From positions 1 to 38,019 of the forward strand of contig CALFLO010000020.1 in the NCBI GenBank assembly GCA_937880175.1: 38,019 bases of DNA. Direction: 5' to 3'. This document shows positions 15,457 through 24,512 of this stretch, piece after piece. Below the pieces are notes generated by a model. The model was not told the origin of the DNA and made no database searches. It worked only from the letters and a program-made list of their open reading frames with translations. Each line of letters begins with the position of its first letter. The stretch's first letter is position 1. The DNA comes from an uncultured Gluconobacter sp. GTDB lineage: Bacteria; Pseudomonadota; Alphaproteobacteria; Acetobacterales; Acetobacteraceae. Position numbers and translations under genes: made by a program.

Positions 15457-18400
15457 ATGTCTTCACGTCCCCATCTGCTTGATGCCCTCTCCGATCAGGT
15501 CCTGCTGTGCGATGGCGGCATGGGATCGCGGGTGCAGATGCTGGATCTGGAGGTCGAGCGGGATTACTGGGGGCAGGAAAACTGCACCGAAATCCTGAAC
15601 CTCTCACGCCCGGAACTCGTGCGCGAAATCCATCGCGGCTATTTCGAAGCTGGCGCGGACATGGTGGAGACCAACACCTTCGGCGGCTCGATCGTCACGC
15701 TCGCGGAGTTCGGGCTTCAGGACCGCACGCGCGAAATCAATCGCACGGCCGCAGCACTGGCACGTGAAGCCGCCGAGACATTTTCGGATGGCCGCCACCG
15801 CTACGTCATGGGCTCCATCGGTCCGGGCACGAAGCTGCCGACACTGGGCAACATCGCCTATGACGATCTCGAGGCTGCTCTTGTCGAACAGTGCCGTGGC
15901 CTGATCGATGGCGGCGTGGACGGGTTCCTGATCGAGACATGTCAGGACACGCTCCAGATCAAGGCCGCGGTAAATGCCGCCAAGATCGCCCGGATTGAAC
16001 TCGGCTCGGACGCCCCGATCTTCGTGCAGGTCACGGTCGAGACCACAGGCACGCTGCTGGTCGGCCCCGATATCGCCGCAGCCGCCACGACCGTTCAGGC
16101 GCTGGATGTGCCGTCGCTCGGACTGAACTGCGCCACCGGCCCACAGGAAATGGGCGAGCATGTCCGCTGGTTGTCGGAAAACTGGCCCGGCCTCATTTCC
16201 ATGCAGCCCAATGCCGGTCTGCCCGAGCTTGTGGACGGCAAGACCGTCTATCCGCTCAGCCCCGAGGAAATGGCCGTCTGGATGGAGCGCTTCGTCAAGG
16301 AAGACGGGCTGAACCTGATCGGCGGCTGCTGTGGCACATCGACGCCGCATATTCAGGCGCTCGACGGGATGCTCCGTCGCCTTGGTAGCACGAAACTGCG
16401 TCCTGCCCCGGTCAAGCGCAGCACGGTCTGGATGCCCTCGGTCTCCAGCCTCTACACCCAGACGCCGCTGCGTCAGGAAAACAGCTATTTCTCCATTGGC
16501 GAGCGCTGCAACGCCAACGGTTCCAAAAAATGGCGCGAGCTTCAGGAAGCCAATGACTGGGACGGCTGCGTCGCCATCGGGCGTGAACAGGCTGCCGAAG
16601 GTTCCAACGCGCTCGACATCTGCACGGCGTTCGTCGGGCGGGATGAAGTCCGCGAAATGAACGAGGTCGTCACGCGTTTCACATCCTCCGTGAATGCGCC
16701 GCTGGTGATCGATTCCACCGAAACGCCGGTTCTGGAAGCCGCACTCAAGCTGCATGGCGGCAAGCCCATCATCAACTCGATCAATTTCGAGGATGGCGAG
16801 CAGCAGGCCCATGACCGCATGAAACTGGCCCGCAAGTTCGGCGCGGCCATGATCGCGCTCACGATTGATGAAGTCGGCATGGCGAAGGAGCCGCAGGACA
16901 AGCTGCGCATTGCCGAACGTCTGGTCGAATTCGCCTGCACCCAGTACGGGCTGCCGCAGTCCGATCTGATGATCGATCCGCTGACCTTCACCATCGCGAC
17001 AGGTGTGGAAGACGACCGGAAACTTGGTCAGTGGACGCTTGAAGGCATCAAGCTGATCCGCGACAAATTCCCCGACATCCAGATCATCCTCGGCCTGTCG
17101 AACATCTCCTTCGGCTTGAATCCGGCCGCGCGCGCGGTGCTGAACTCGGTGTTCCTCGACCTTGCGGTCAAGGCGGGCATGACGGGTGCGATCGTGCATG
17201 TCTCCAAGATCCGTCCACTGCATCTCATTGCCCCCGAAGAGGTCAAGGTCGCGGAAGATCTGATCTTCGACCGCCGCACCGAAGACTACGATCCGCTTCA
17301 GAAGCTGCTGGAACTGTTTGCTGGCCGGAAAGCCGCCGACGCCGTCAAGAAGCGCCGTGCGGAAACGCCAGCGGGGCGTCTGAAGGACCGGATCGTCGAT
17401 GGTGACCGCAAGGGCATCGAGCAGGATTTGGCGGACGCGATGACGGAAATGCCACCCCTCGACATCATCAACAACGTCCTGCTCGATGGCATGAAGGTCG
17501 TGGGCGAGCTGTTCGGTTCGGGCAAGATGCAGCTTCCGTTCGTATTGCAGTCCGCCGAGACGATGAAGACCGCCGTGGCCTGGCTTGAGCCGCATATGGA
17601 GCGTGCGGAAGGCCAGCATCGCGGCACGATGGTGCTCGCCACCGTCAAGGGCGACGTGCACGATATCGGCAAGAACCTCGTGGACATCATCCTGACCAAT
17701 AACGGCTATCAGGTCATCAATCTGGGCATCAAGGTGCCGCTCGCGGACATGATCGCGGCCGTGAAGGAACACAAGGCCGATGCGCTGGGCATGTCCGGGC
17801 TTCTGGTGAAGTCCACGGTCATCATGCGCGAAAATCTTGCGGAAATGCACCGTCAGGGCTTTGACGTTCCGGTCATTCTCGGGGGCGCGGCCCTGACGCG
17901 CAATTACGTCGAGGAAGAATGCGCGCGCTCCTATGGCGCAGGTGAGCCAGGACGCGTGGCCTATGCGCGCGATGCGTTCGACGGTCTGGGCCTGATGGAC
18001 AAGATCGCCAATAACGAAATCGATAGCTATCTGGGCGCGATCCAGACGCGCCGCGCCAGTCAGGCCAGCCGCAAGACCGAACGTGCGCCCGAAACGGCTG
18101 AGACGCGCGGCTTCGGCGTTGTGGACCGTGAGGCCGCAAAGGCCCGGCGTGAACGCATTTCAGGCACCGAACCTGTGATCACACCGCCGTTCTGGGGCGC
18201 TCGCGTTCTGGAAGCCACGCCCAATGCGGTTCTGCCGTTCCTCAATGAGCGGTCGCTGTATCAGTTCCAGTGGGGTTTCCGGAAACAGGGCCGCTCGCTC
18301 GACGAGTTCATGGAATACGCCAAGATCGAGCTCCGTCCCGTGCTGAAACGCATGCTGGCGCTGAGTGCGGAGCAGGAGATCATCCGGCCGCAGGCGATTT

Positions 18401-18963
18401 ATGGTTACTGGAAAGCCGCGGGCGACGGGAACGATCTCGTGCTGTTCGAAGAGGACGGCAAGACGGAAGCCGCACGTTTCACGATGCCGCGCCAGCCCAA
18501 GGACGACGGCGAGTGCATCGCCGATTTCGTGCGCGACATCAGCGACGAGGTCCGCGATGTGGTCGGGCTTCAGGTCGTGACCGTCGGGCAGAAAGCGTCC
18601 GATCTGGCCCGGGTGTGGTTCGAGGAAAACCGCTATCAGGACTATCTGTACCTGCACGGGCTTTCGGTCGAGATGGCGGAAGCCATGGCGGAATACACCC
18701 ACAAGCGCATCCGCGCCGAGCTGGGCTTTGCAGGCGACGACAACCGCGACATGGAAAAGCTGCTCTCGCAGTCCTATCGCGGCTCGCGCTATTCCTTCGG
18801 CTATCCCGCCTGCCCGCGGCTTGAGGATCAGGAACCAATCCTGAAAATGCTCGATGCGGAACGTATCGGCGTATCGCTTTCGGACGGCTATCAGCTTCAC
18901 CCCGAACAGTCGACATCCGCACTCGTGATGCTGAACCCCCGGGCAAAATACTTCACCGTCTGA
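15457..18963 (+). CDS. metH: Cobalamin-dependent methionine synthase
   Basis: Transfers the methyl group of 5-methyltetrahydrofolate to homocysteine through methylcobalamin. All modules are present in 1168 residues. The homocysteine/zinc domain has its Cys ligands at 225 (GLNCATG) and 291-292 (GGCCGTS). It is followed by the pterin-binding barrel (about 345-610, with NANGSKKW and IDSTETPVLEAAL), the B12 cap and Rossmann domains with DVHDIG and axial His735, and the S-adenosylmethionine reactivation domain with FGYPACP near the C-terminus. The frame is open to 15073, but the ATG at 15457 aligns with family starts, and the upstream part overlaps the divergent gene. purU follows after 37 bases. 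Confidence 0.97.
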   Translation: MSSRPHLLDALSDQVLLCDGGMGSRVQMLDLEVERDYWGQENCTEILNLSRPELVREIHRGYFEAGADMVETNTFGGSIVTLAEFGLQDRTREINRTAAALAREAAETFSDGRHRYVMGSIGPGTKLPTLGNIAYDDLEAALVEQCRGLIDGGVDGFLIETCQDTLQIKAAVNAAKIARIELGSDAPIFVQVTVETTGTLLVGPDIAAAATTVQALDVPSLGLNCATGPQEMGEHVRWLSENWPGLISMQPNAGLPELVDGKTVYPLSPEEMAVWMERFVKEDGLNLIGGCCGTSTPHIQALDGMLRRLGSTKLRPAPVKRSTVWMPSVSSLYTQTPLRQENSYFSIGERCNANGSKKWRELQEANDWDGCVAIGREQAAEGSNALDICTAFVGRDEVREMNEVVTRFTSSVNAPLVIDSTETPVLEAALKLHGGKPIINSINFEDGEQQAHDRMKLARKFGAAMIALTIDEVGMAKEPQDKLRIAERLVEFACTQYGLPQSDLMIDPLTFTIATGVEDDRKLGQWTLEGIKLIRDKFPDIQIILGLSNISFGLNPAARAVLNSVFLDLAVKAGMTGAIVHVSKIRPLHLIAPEEVKVAEDLIFDRRTEDYDPLQKLLELFAGRKAADAVKKRRAETPAGRLKDRIVDGDRKGIEQDLADAMTEMPPLDIINNVLLDGMKVVGELFGSGKMQLPFVLQSAETMKTAVAWLEPHMERAEGQHRGTMVLATVKGDVHDIGKNLVDIILTNNGYQVINLGIKVPLADMIAAVKEHKADALGMSGLLVKSTVIMRENLAEMHRQGFDVPVILGGAALTRNYVEEECARSYGAGEPGRVAYARDAFDGLGLMDKIANNEIDSYLGAIQTRRASQASRKTERAPETAETRGFGVVDREAAKARRERISGTEPVITPPFWGARVLEATPNAVLPFLNERSLYQFQWGFRKQGRSLDEFMEYAKIELRPVLKRMLALSAEQEIIRPQAIYGYWKAAGDGNDLVLFEEDGKTEAARFTMPRQPKDDGECIADFVRDISDEVRDVVGLQVVTVGQKASDLARVWFEENRYQDYLYLHGLSVEMAEAMAEYTHKRIRAELGFAGDDNRDMEKLLSQSYRGSRYSFGYPACPRLEDQEPILKMLDAERIGVSLSDGYQLHPEQSTSALVMLNPRAKYFTV

Positions 18964-19000
18964 GGACGGCAGGTTTTAAAAAGACAAGAAAAGACATTCC

Positions 19001-19879
19001 ATGACGGCCATTTCAGTTCCGCAGACGACCTATGTCCTGACGCTCTCCTGCCCCAACCGACCCGGCATCGTGGCAGCCATCAGCGGCAGGCTTGCGGAAC
19101 TGAATGCCAACATCACGGAAGCTCAGCAGTTCGATGACCGGGACGGCACGGTCTTCTTCATGCGGATCGTCTTCGAGATCACGGACGGCCAGACCAGCAT
19201 GGAACAGCTTCGTGAAGCGCTGGCGGTTCTGGGCGAGACGTTCAGCATGGACTGGGCGCTGCATGACCGGAGCGTGAAGCCCAAAGTCCTGCTGATGGTG
19301 TCACGCTTCGACCACTGCCTGGTCGATCTGCTTTATCGCTGGCGCATCGGGGAGCTGCCGATCGAGCCGGTCGGGATCGTGTCGAACCATCCGCGCGAGG
19401 TCTTTGCTGATCTGGATTTCTACGGCATCCCGTTCCACCACCTCCCCGTCACGAAAGATACGAAGCCCGCGCAGGAAGCGCAGGTGCTGGACCTGTTTGC
19501 CGCAAGCGGGGCCGAACTGGTCATCCTTGCGCGCTATATGCAGGTCCTCTCCAACAAAATGGCCGCCAGTCTGTCTGGACGCTGCATCAACATTCACCAT
19601 TCCTTCCTGCCCGGCTTCAAGGGCGCGCGCCCCTACCATCAGGCCTTTGCTCGCGGGGTGAAGCTCATCGGCGCGACCGCCCATTACGTGACGCGCGACC
19701 TCGATGAAGGCCCGATCATCGAACAGGACGTGGAACGCATCTCCCATGCCGACACGCCCGATGACCTGATCCGCAAGGGACGTGACATCGAACGCCGCGT
19801 TCTTGCCCGCGCCGTGCGGTATCACATCGAACGCCGGACCATCATCAACGGCAGCAGGACAGTCGTTTTCACACCCTGA
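19001..19879 (+). CDS. purU: Formyltetrahydrofolate deformylase
   Basis: Hydrolyses 10-formyltetrahydrofolate to formate and tetrahydrofolate, keeping the one-carbon pool balanced. An N-terminal ACT domain (residues 8-90, LTLSCPNRPGIVAAISGRLA) is followed by a formyltransferase fold. The catalytic triad is visible as Asn197 and His199 in INIHHSFLPGFKGA and Asp235 in DLDEGPIIEQD. Length of 292 residues is normal. It lies 37 bases after metH on the same strand, so the two probably form an operon. Both enzymes regenerate free tetrahydrofolate, and in E. coli PurU responds to methionine and glycine through its ACT domain. Confidence 0.96.
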   Translation: MTAISVPQTTYVLTLSCPNRPGIVAAISGRLAELNANITEAQQFDDRDGTVFFMRIVFEITDGQTSMEQLREALAVLGETFSMDWALHDRSVKPKVLLMVSRFDHCLVDLLYRWRIGELPIEPVGIVSNHPREVFADLDFYGIPFHHLPVTKDTKPAQEAQVLDLFAASGAELVILARYMQVLSNKMAASLSGRCINIHHSFLPGFKGARPYHQAFARGVKLIGATAHYVTRDLDEGPIIEQDVERISHADTPDDLIRKGRDIERRVLARAVRYHIERRTIINGSRTVVFTP

Positions 19880-19904
19880 GCTCCATATTTCTTCCACACG
19901 ACAC

Positions 19905-19933
19905 GAATATTTCGCACGACACCCGAAATATTC
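19905..19933. repeat. Perfect inverted repeat after purU
   Basis: GAATATTTCG (19905-19914) and CGAAATATTC (19924-19933) are perfect 10-bp arms with a 9-base spacer. It lies 25 bases after the purU stop and 48 before the lipoprotein start. There is no T-tract, so it could be an operator for the lipoprotein gene or a weak transcript-end hairpin. Confidence 0.6.
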
Positions 19934-19981
19934 TCTCATAGGCTCGCTCAGGCATATTCACAGCCCGGCAGCACTCTTCAG

Positions 19982-20428
19982 ATGACTCTCCGTAAAGCCC
20001 TTCTTTCGTTTGCTTTGTTCACGTCACTGGTCGCCCAGACGGCCTGTTCCGGTGACCTTGTTCTCGAAAAGAGGCTGACCCCTGCGGACACCCTGCGCGA
20101 GACCACAAGCCGGACCGTCGTCCCCGGCACGTTCGTCATGACCGTGAAAAGCGTGAACGTCCTCAACAAGATGGTCTTCCTCAACTCCGAAGACACCTAT
20201 CTGGACCGCGCCAATGTCGCCGTGCAGATCACGTCGGGCGTCGCCTATAACGCCGATATCCGTTTTGGCGGCGATTTCCGCAGCATGGTCCTGAACAAAA
20301 AGATTCTGGTGATTGGATCGGCCATGAAGGTGGCGGCGGATCTGGAACAGGGGATCATTGTCAACAACAAGGATGATTACCGGACCTATATCTTCGTCAG
20401 CCGGGCGAGCAATATTTTCTTCCAGTAA
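19982..20428 (+). CDS. Putative lipoprotein, function unknown
   Basis: A 148-residue protein with a lipoprotein signal (MTLRKALLSFALFTSLVAQT, then AC; lipidated Cys at residue 22). The mature part looks beta-rich (TFVMTVKSVNVLNKMVFLN, ANVAVQITSGVAY) and has no motif I recognise. The pattern of alternating hydrophobic residues suggests a small beta-barrel or OB-like fold in the periplasm, but this is only an impression. It follows purU by 102 bases that contain a perfect inverted repeat, so it may have its own promoter. Confidence 0.75.
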   Translation: MTLRKALLSFALFTSLVAQTACSGDLVLEKRLTPADTLRETTSRTVVPGTFVMTVKSVNVLNKMVFLNSEDTYLDRANVAVQITSGVAYNADIRFGGDFRSMVLNKKILVIGSAMKVAADLEQGIIVNNKDDYRTYIFVSRASNIFFQ

Positions 20429-20568
20429 GTGCTGCGGCCGGATGGAGTAACATCTGATCTTGCATCGTACATTCGTTTGTCGACAGATTATTCCATTTTA
20501 TAGCCCCATAACGATCCGAAGATATTTCCCGAGCCCCCGATCCGGCCTATGAAGAGCATCCTTTCTTC

Positions 20569-22002
20569 ATGCCGGATCCTGTCATGACCGCCTCTTCCGC
20601 CTCCGCTCCGGACCGCCTTCAGGCAGTTTTCAAGGCCCTCCAGCCCGTTATGGGAGAGCGGATCAGCACGGCACCTTCCGTCCGTGAGGAACACAGCCAC
20701 GGCGAGGCCATGAATGCGTCCCGCCTGCCCGAGGCCGTGGTCTTCGCAGAAAGTACGCAGGATGTCGCAACCGTCCTGAAGCACTGCCATGAATGGCGGG
20801 TTCCGGTCGTGGCGTTCGGAGCTGGCACTTCGGTGGAAGGGCATGTCGTACCGCCCGAACAGGCCATCAGCCTCGACCTGTCCCGCATGACGGATATCGT
20901 GGAACTGAATGCCGAGGATCTGGACTGTCGGGTTCAGGCCGGCATCACGCGCCAGACCCTGAATGTCGAAATCCGCGATACCGGGCTTTTTTTTCCGGTC
21001 GATCCCGGCGGAGAAGCCACGATCGGCGGTATGTGCGCCACCCGCGCCTCGGGCACGGCCGCCGTGCGCTATGGTACGATGAAAGAGAACGTGCTCGGCC
21101 TGACGGTCGTTCTCTCAACCGGCGAAATCATCCGCACGGGCGATCGCGTCCGCAAATCCTCCACCGGCTACGACCTCACATCCCTCTTCATCGGCTCGGA
21201 AGGCACGCTCGGGGTCATCACGGAGGTCCAGCTTCGACTGCACGGACGTCCAGACAGCGTTTCGGCTGCGATCTGCCAGTTCGAAAACCTCCATGACGCC
21301 ACACAGACCGCCATGGAAATCATCCAGTGCGGCATCCCCATCACCCGCGTGGAACTGATGGACAGCGTGCAGATGGCGGCCTCCATCCAGTATTCGGGAC
21401 TGAGCGAATATCACCCCCTGACAACACTGTTTTTCGAATTCACGGGCTCGCCGGCGGCCGTGCGCGAACAGGTCGAGACGACGGAGGCCATTGCGTCGGG
21501 CAATAACGGGTTGGGTTTTGCGTGGGCCGAAAGCCCCGAGGACCGCACGCGCCTGTGGAAAGCGCGGCACGATGCGTACTGGGCGGCCAAGGCCATCGTT
21601 CCGGGAGCGCGCGTCATTTCCACAGACTGCATTGTCCCGATCTCCCGATTGGGCGAACTGATCGAGGGCGTGCATCGCGACATCGAGGAATCCGGCCTGC
21701 GCGCGCCGCTTCTGGGACATGTGGGCGATGGCAATTTCCATACGCTCATCATCACGGACGACACCACCGAAGGGCACCAGCTCGCGCTTGATCTGGACCG
21801 CAAAATCGTGGCCCGCGCCCTGTCGCTGAACGGGTCATGCAGCGGTGAACATGGCGTTGGCATGGGCAAGCTGGAGTTTCTGGAAACCGAACACGGTGCA
21901 GGAAGCCTCAGCGTGATGCGCGCCCTGAAGAACACGATGGACCCGCACCATATCCTCAATCCCGGCAAGCTCCTGCCGCCCGGTCCTGTTTACACGGGCT
22001 GA
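20569..22002 (+). CDS. dld: FAD-linked D-lactate dehydrogenase (cytochrome/quinone type)
   Basis: A 477-residue flavoprotein of the D-lactate/glycolate oxidase family. The FAD-binding PCMH domain spans about residues 50-230 (PVVAFGAGTSVEGH, GLFFPVDPGGEATIGGMCAT, GSEGTLGVITEV). The C-terminal FAD-oxidase domain has GHVGDGNFH and NGSCSGEHGVGMGKL, the metal and substrate-binding region. It oxidises a 2-hydroxy acid, most likely D-lactate, and passes electrons to the respiratory chain. Glycolate oxidase GlcD or a D-2-hydroxyglutarate dehydrogenase are alternatives. An ATG at 20584 is an equally possible start, with a GGAT just ahead of it. Mqo follows 56 bases later. Confidence 0.85.
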   Translation: MPDPVMTASSASAPDRLQAVFKALQPVMGERISTAPSVREEHSHGEAMNASRLPEAVVFAESTQDVATVLKHCHEWRVPVVAFGAGTSVEGHVVPPEQAISLDLSRMTDIVELNAEDLDCRVQAGITRQTLNVEIRDTGLFFPVDPGGEATIGGMCATRASGTAAVRYGTMKENVLGLTVVLSTGEIIRTGDRVRKSSTGYDLTSLFIGSEGTLGVITEVQLRLHGRPDSVSAAICQFENLHDATQTAMEIIQCGIPITRVELMDSVQMAASIQYSGLSEYHPLTTLFFEFTGSPAAVREQVETTEAIASGNNGLGFAWAESPEDRTRLWKARHDAYWAAKAIVPGARVISTDCIVPISRLGELIEGVHRDIEESGLRAPLLGHVGDGNFHTLIITDDTTEGHQLALDLDRKIVARALSLNGSCSGEHGVGMGKLEFLETEHGAGSLSVMRALKNTMDPHHILNPGKLLPPGPVYTG

Positions 22003-22058
22003 GCTTTCAGGGATCTTTCAGCCAGCTTTCTTTTCAGTCCCTTCCGGATTTCAGCATC

Positions 22059-23561
22059 ATGTCATCACTCTCCAGCCTCTGCCCCGATGTCGTCCTGATC
22101 GGCGCCGGGATCATGAGTTCCACGCTTGCCGCCCTGCTGCGGGAGCTGGACCCGTCGCTTTCGATGATGATGTTCGAAACGCTGGCCGATTGCGGACAGG
22201 AAAGTTCCTATGCCTGGAACAATGCCGGGACCGGACATGCAGGCAACTGTGAGCTGAACTACACGCCCCAGCGCGCGGATGGCAGCATCGATATTTCCAA
22301 GGCTCTGGCCGTGAATACGGAATTCGACCTCTCGCGGCAGCTCTGGTCCCACTGGGTCCGTGAAGGCCGCATTGCCGATCCGGCTTCCTTCGTTCAGCCC
22401 TGCCCTCATATCAGTCTGGTCTGGGGCGCCGAAGATGTAGCCTTTCTCAAGGCCCGCTATGAAGCCATGGTCGCGCATCACTGCTTTGCCGACATGGAAT
22501 ATACGGACGATCCCGTCGTCATCGCACAATGGGCGCCGCTCGCCATGGCAGGGCGCGACACGACGCAACCCGTTGCCGCCACACGCATCAAGGAAGGAAC
22601 AGACGTCAATTTTGGCGCCCTGACCCACGCCCTGACCGCGTCCCTCAAAAAAGACCGTAACGTCTCCATCCATTACAACCATCGCGTCACCGATCTGACC
22701 CGAACCGAGGACGGACGCTGGCGCGTTACGGCGACGGATACTGAAAGCGGCCATGCCACAACGGTCCTGACGCGCTTCGTGTTCATCGGTGCGGGCGGCA
22801 ATGCGCTGCCGCTGCTTCAGACATCCGGCATCCCCGAAGCAACACATTATGCTGGCTTCCCCGTGAGCGGCCTGTGGCTGCGCTGTACCGACCCTGCCAT
22901 CACGCGCCAGCACCATGCCAAGGTCTATGGTAAGGCTCCTGTCGGTTCCCCGCCCATGTCGGTCCCGCATCTCGACACGCGCGTGATCGACGGAAAATCC
23001 TGCCTGCTCTTCGGCCCCTATGCCGGTTTTTCCACGAAGTTTCTCAAGAGCGGCTCCTGGACGGATTATTTCCGCTCCCTGACGCCAAAGAACATCATTC
23101 CCGCACTAACCGCGGGCAAAGATAATCTCGGCCTGCTGGATTATCTGGTGCGTCAGGTGATCCAGACGAACGATGCGCGTTTCCGGGCGCTTCTGGATTT
23201 CTATCCGAACGCGAGACCGGAAGACTGGAGCAAGGTCGTGGCCGGACAGCGGGTGCAGATCATCCGCCCCGACAGCGGACTGCACGGAAAACTCCGTTTT
23301 GGCACCGAACTCGTAAAAAACGCCGACCGTTCCCTCGTGGCCGTTCTGGGCGCGTCGCCCGGAGCGTCCATCGCAGCCTCCGTAGCACTTCAGGTCGTAC
23401 AGGCCTGCTTCCCCGAACGGTTGACAGAGGCCGACTGGCTGCCCCGTCTGCGTCAGGTTTTCCCTGCTTATGGCGTGGACCTGACACAGGATGCACAGGC
23501 CTGCGCAACGTTGCGCCGCAACACGGCACAGGTTCTGAGGATTGCAGGCGACGCCGGATAA
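22059..23561 (+). CDS. mqo: Malate:quinone oxidoreductase
   Basis: Membrane-associated FAD enzyme oxidising L-malate to oxaloacetate with electrons to quinone, 500 residues. The N-terminal FAD motif is VVLIGAGIMSSTLAALLREL. The family stretches ESSYAWNNAGTGHAGNCELN, then LFGPYAGFSTKFLKSGS and LGASPGASIAASVALQV are well conserved. It lies directly after the D-lactate dehydrogenase gene on the same strand, and a DeoR-type regulator follows. In acetic acid bacteria this fits the reliance on quinone-linked dehydrogenases. Confidence 0.97.
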   Translation: MSSLSSLCPDVVLIGAGIMSSTLAALLRELDPSLSMMMFETLADCGQESSYAWNNAGTGHAGNCELNYTPQRADGSIDISKALAVNTEFDLSRQLWSHWVREGRIADPASFVQPCPHISLVWGAEDVAFLKARYEAMVAHHCFADMEYTDDPVVIAQWAPLAMAGRDTTQPVAATRIKEGTDVNFGALTHALTASLKKDRNVSIHYNHRVTDLTRTEDGRWRVTATDTESGHATTVLTRFVFIGAGGNALPLLQTSGIPEATHYAGFPVSGLWLRCTDPAITRQHHAKVYGKAPVGSPPMSVPHLDTRVIDGKSCLLFGPYAGFSTKFLKSGSWTDYFRSLTPKNIIPALTAGKDNLGLLDYLVRQVIQTNDARFRALLDFYPNARPEDWSKVVAGQRVQIIRPDSGLHGKLRFGTELVKNADRSLVAVLGASPGASIAASVALQVVQACFPERLTEADWLPRLRQVFPAYGVDLTQDAQACATLRRNTAQVLRIAGDAG

Positions 23562-23580
23562 TCACCTTTTTGCCGCCGGA

Positions 23581-23632
23581 TCGTGTTCATCAGGCGTTAC
23601 AGATCTGCCCCGGCCTGTTATGATGAACGTGA
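23581..23632. promoter_or_regulatory. Inverted half-sites upstream of the DeoR gene
   Basis: TCGTGTTCATCA (23581-23592) and TGATGAACGTGA (23621-23632) are inverted copies matching at 10 of 12 positions, with 8 contiguous (GTTCATCA/TGATGAAC). They are separated by 28 bases between mqo and the deoR-type gene. This could be a binding region for the regulator itself, which is inferred from position only. Confidence 0.35.
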
Positions 23633-23679
23633 TTTTACATTCATCTGTTTGTATTCACGCTCAGGAATCGATTTGAGAC

Positions 23680-24498
23680 ATGACTGATGGTTCGGGCTCC
23701 GTGATCACCACCGCCTCGCCGCAGAGTTCAAAACGGCGGGACAATTCGGCCCGGCAGAAACAGATTCTCGACGTTCTCCTCGAAAGCGGCAGCGCCACCA
23801 TAGAAGGTCTGGCCGAGCGTTTCGATGTCAGCCGCATGACCATCCATCGTGATGCCCATGCGCTGGTCCAGCAGGGCCTGATTGACAAGCTGCATGGCAG
23901 CATCGTGCTGCGCAACAAGGTCACGACCCAGAAAACCGTCAATTTCCGCCGCTCCCGCGCAACGGATCTCAAGGACGCCATCATCCAGCGTGCCATCTCG
24001 CTGATCCAGCCCGAACAGGTGCTGGTCCTCGACGATTCCACGACCGTCGCTGCGATGCTCCCCCTGCTTCCGGCGCTGGCGCCGCTGACGATCATCACCA
24101 ATGCTGTCGGCGTGATCCAGGCTCTGTCGCCCTATCCCAACCTGAAGCTGATCTGCCTTGGCGGCGACTACAACCCGCCGCGCAATGCGTTTTTCGGTCT
24201 GGTCTGCGAGCAGGCGGCGCAGTCGCTGCGGGCGAACATGATGTTCCTCTCGACCTCCATCATCCACAACGACACTGCGTTCCAGAACGATCAGGACGTC
24301 GTGAAGGTCAAGCGGGCCATGATGGACATCGCGGACCAGTGCGTCCTGCTGGTGGACAGCACGAAGTTCCGCAAAGGCGGCCTGCATCGTCTGGCGTCAC
24401 TGTCGGAGTTTGACCGCGTCCTGACGGACTCCCATCTCAAGCCGTCCATCGCCAAAGCCCTGGCGCAGGAAGACGTGAAGCTTGAAATCTGCACCTGA
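23680..24498 (+). CDS. DeoR-family transcriptional regulator
   Basis: A 272-residue regulator with a DeoR helix-turn-helix at about residues 25-75 (RQKQILDVLLESGSATIEGL, FDVSRMTIHRDAHAL) and the sugar-phosphate isomerase-like effector domain (LVLDDSTTVAAMLPLLPAL, LICLGGDYNPPRNAFFG). The effector is unknown. It follows mqo by 118 bases with inverted half-sites in the gap, so it may control itself, mqo/dld, or genes elsewhere. It is convergent with mntR, and both stop codons fall in or at the edge of one hairpin. Confidence 0.9.
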   Translation: MTDGSGSVITTASPQSSKRRDNSARQKQILDVLLESGSATIEGLAERFDVSRMTIHRDAHALVQQGLIDKLHGSIVLRNKVTTQKTVNFRRSRATDLKDAIIQRAISLIQPEQVLVLDDSTTVAAMLPLLPALAPLTIITNAVGVIQALSPYPNLKLICLGGDYNPPRNAFFGLVCEQAAQSLRANMMFLSTSIIHNDTAFQNDQDVVKVKRAMMDIADQCVLLVDSTKFRKGGLHRLASLSEFDRVLTDSHLKPSIAKALAQEDVKLEICT

Positions 24499-24512
24499 TT
24501 GCAGATTTCAGG
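24481..24512. terminator. Hairpin spanning the stop codons of the DeoR gene and mntR
   Basis: GAAATCTGCA (24484-24493) and TGCAGATTTC (24500-24509) form a perfect 10-bp stem around a 6-base loop, extendable by three pairs including one G-U. The DeoR stop is in the loop and the mntR stop is at the stem edge. There is no T-tract, so it may stop transcription weakly or protect both mRNA ends. Confidence 0.5.

Noticed and set aside
15604..17850. 748-codon open frame antisense to metH
   Set aside because: Composition is that of a shadow frame of a high-G+C gene, with no recognisable domain. The plus strand encodes every MetH motif.
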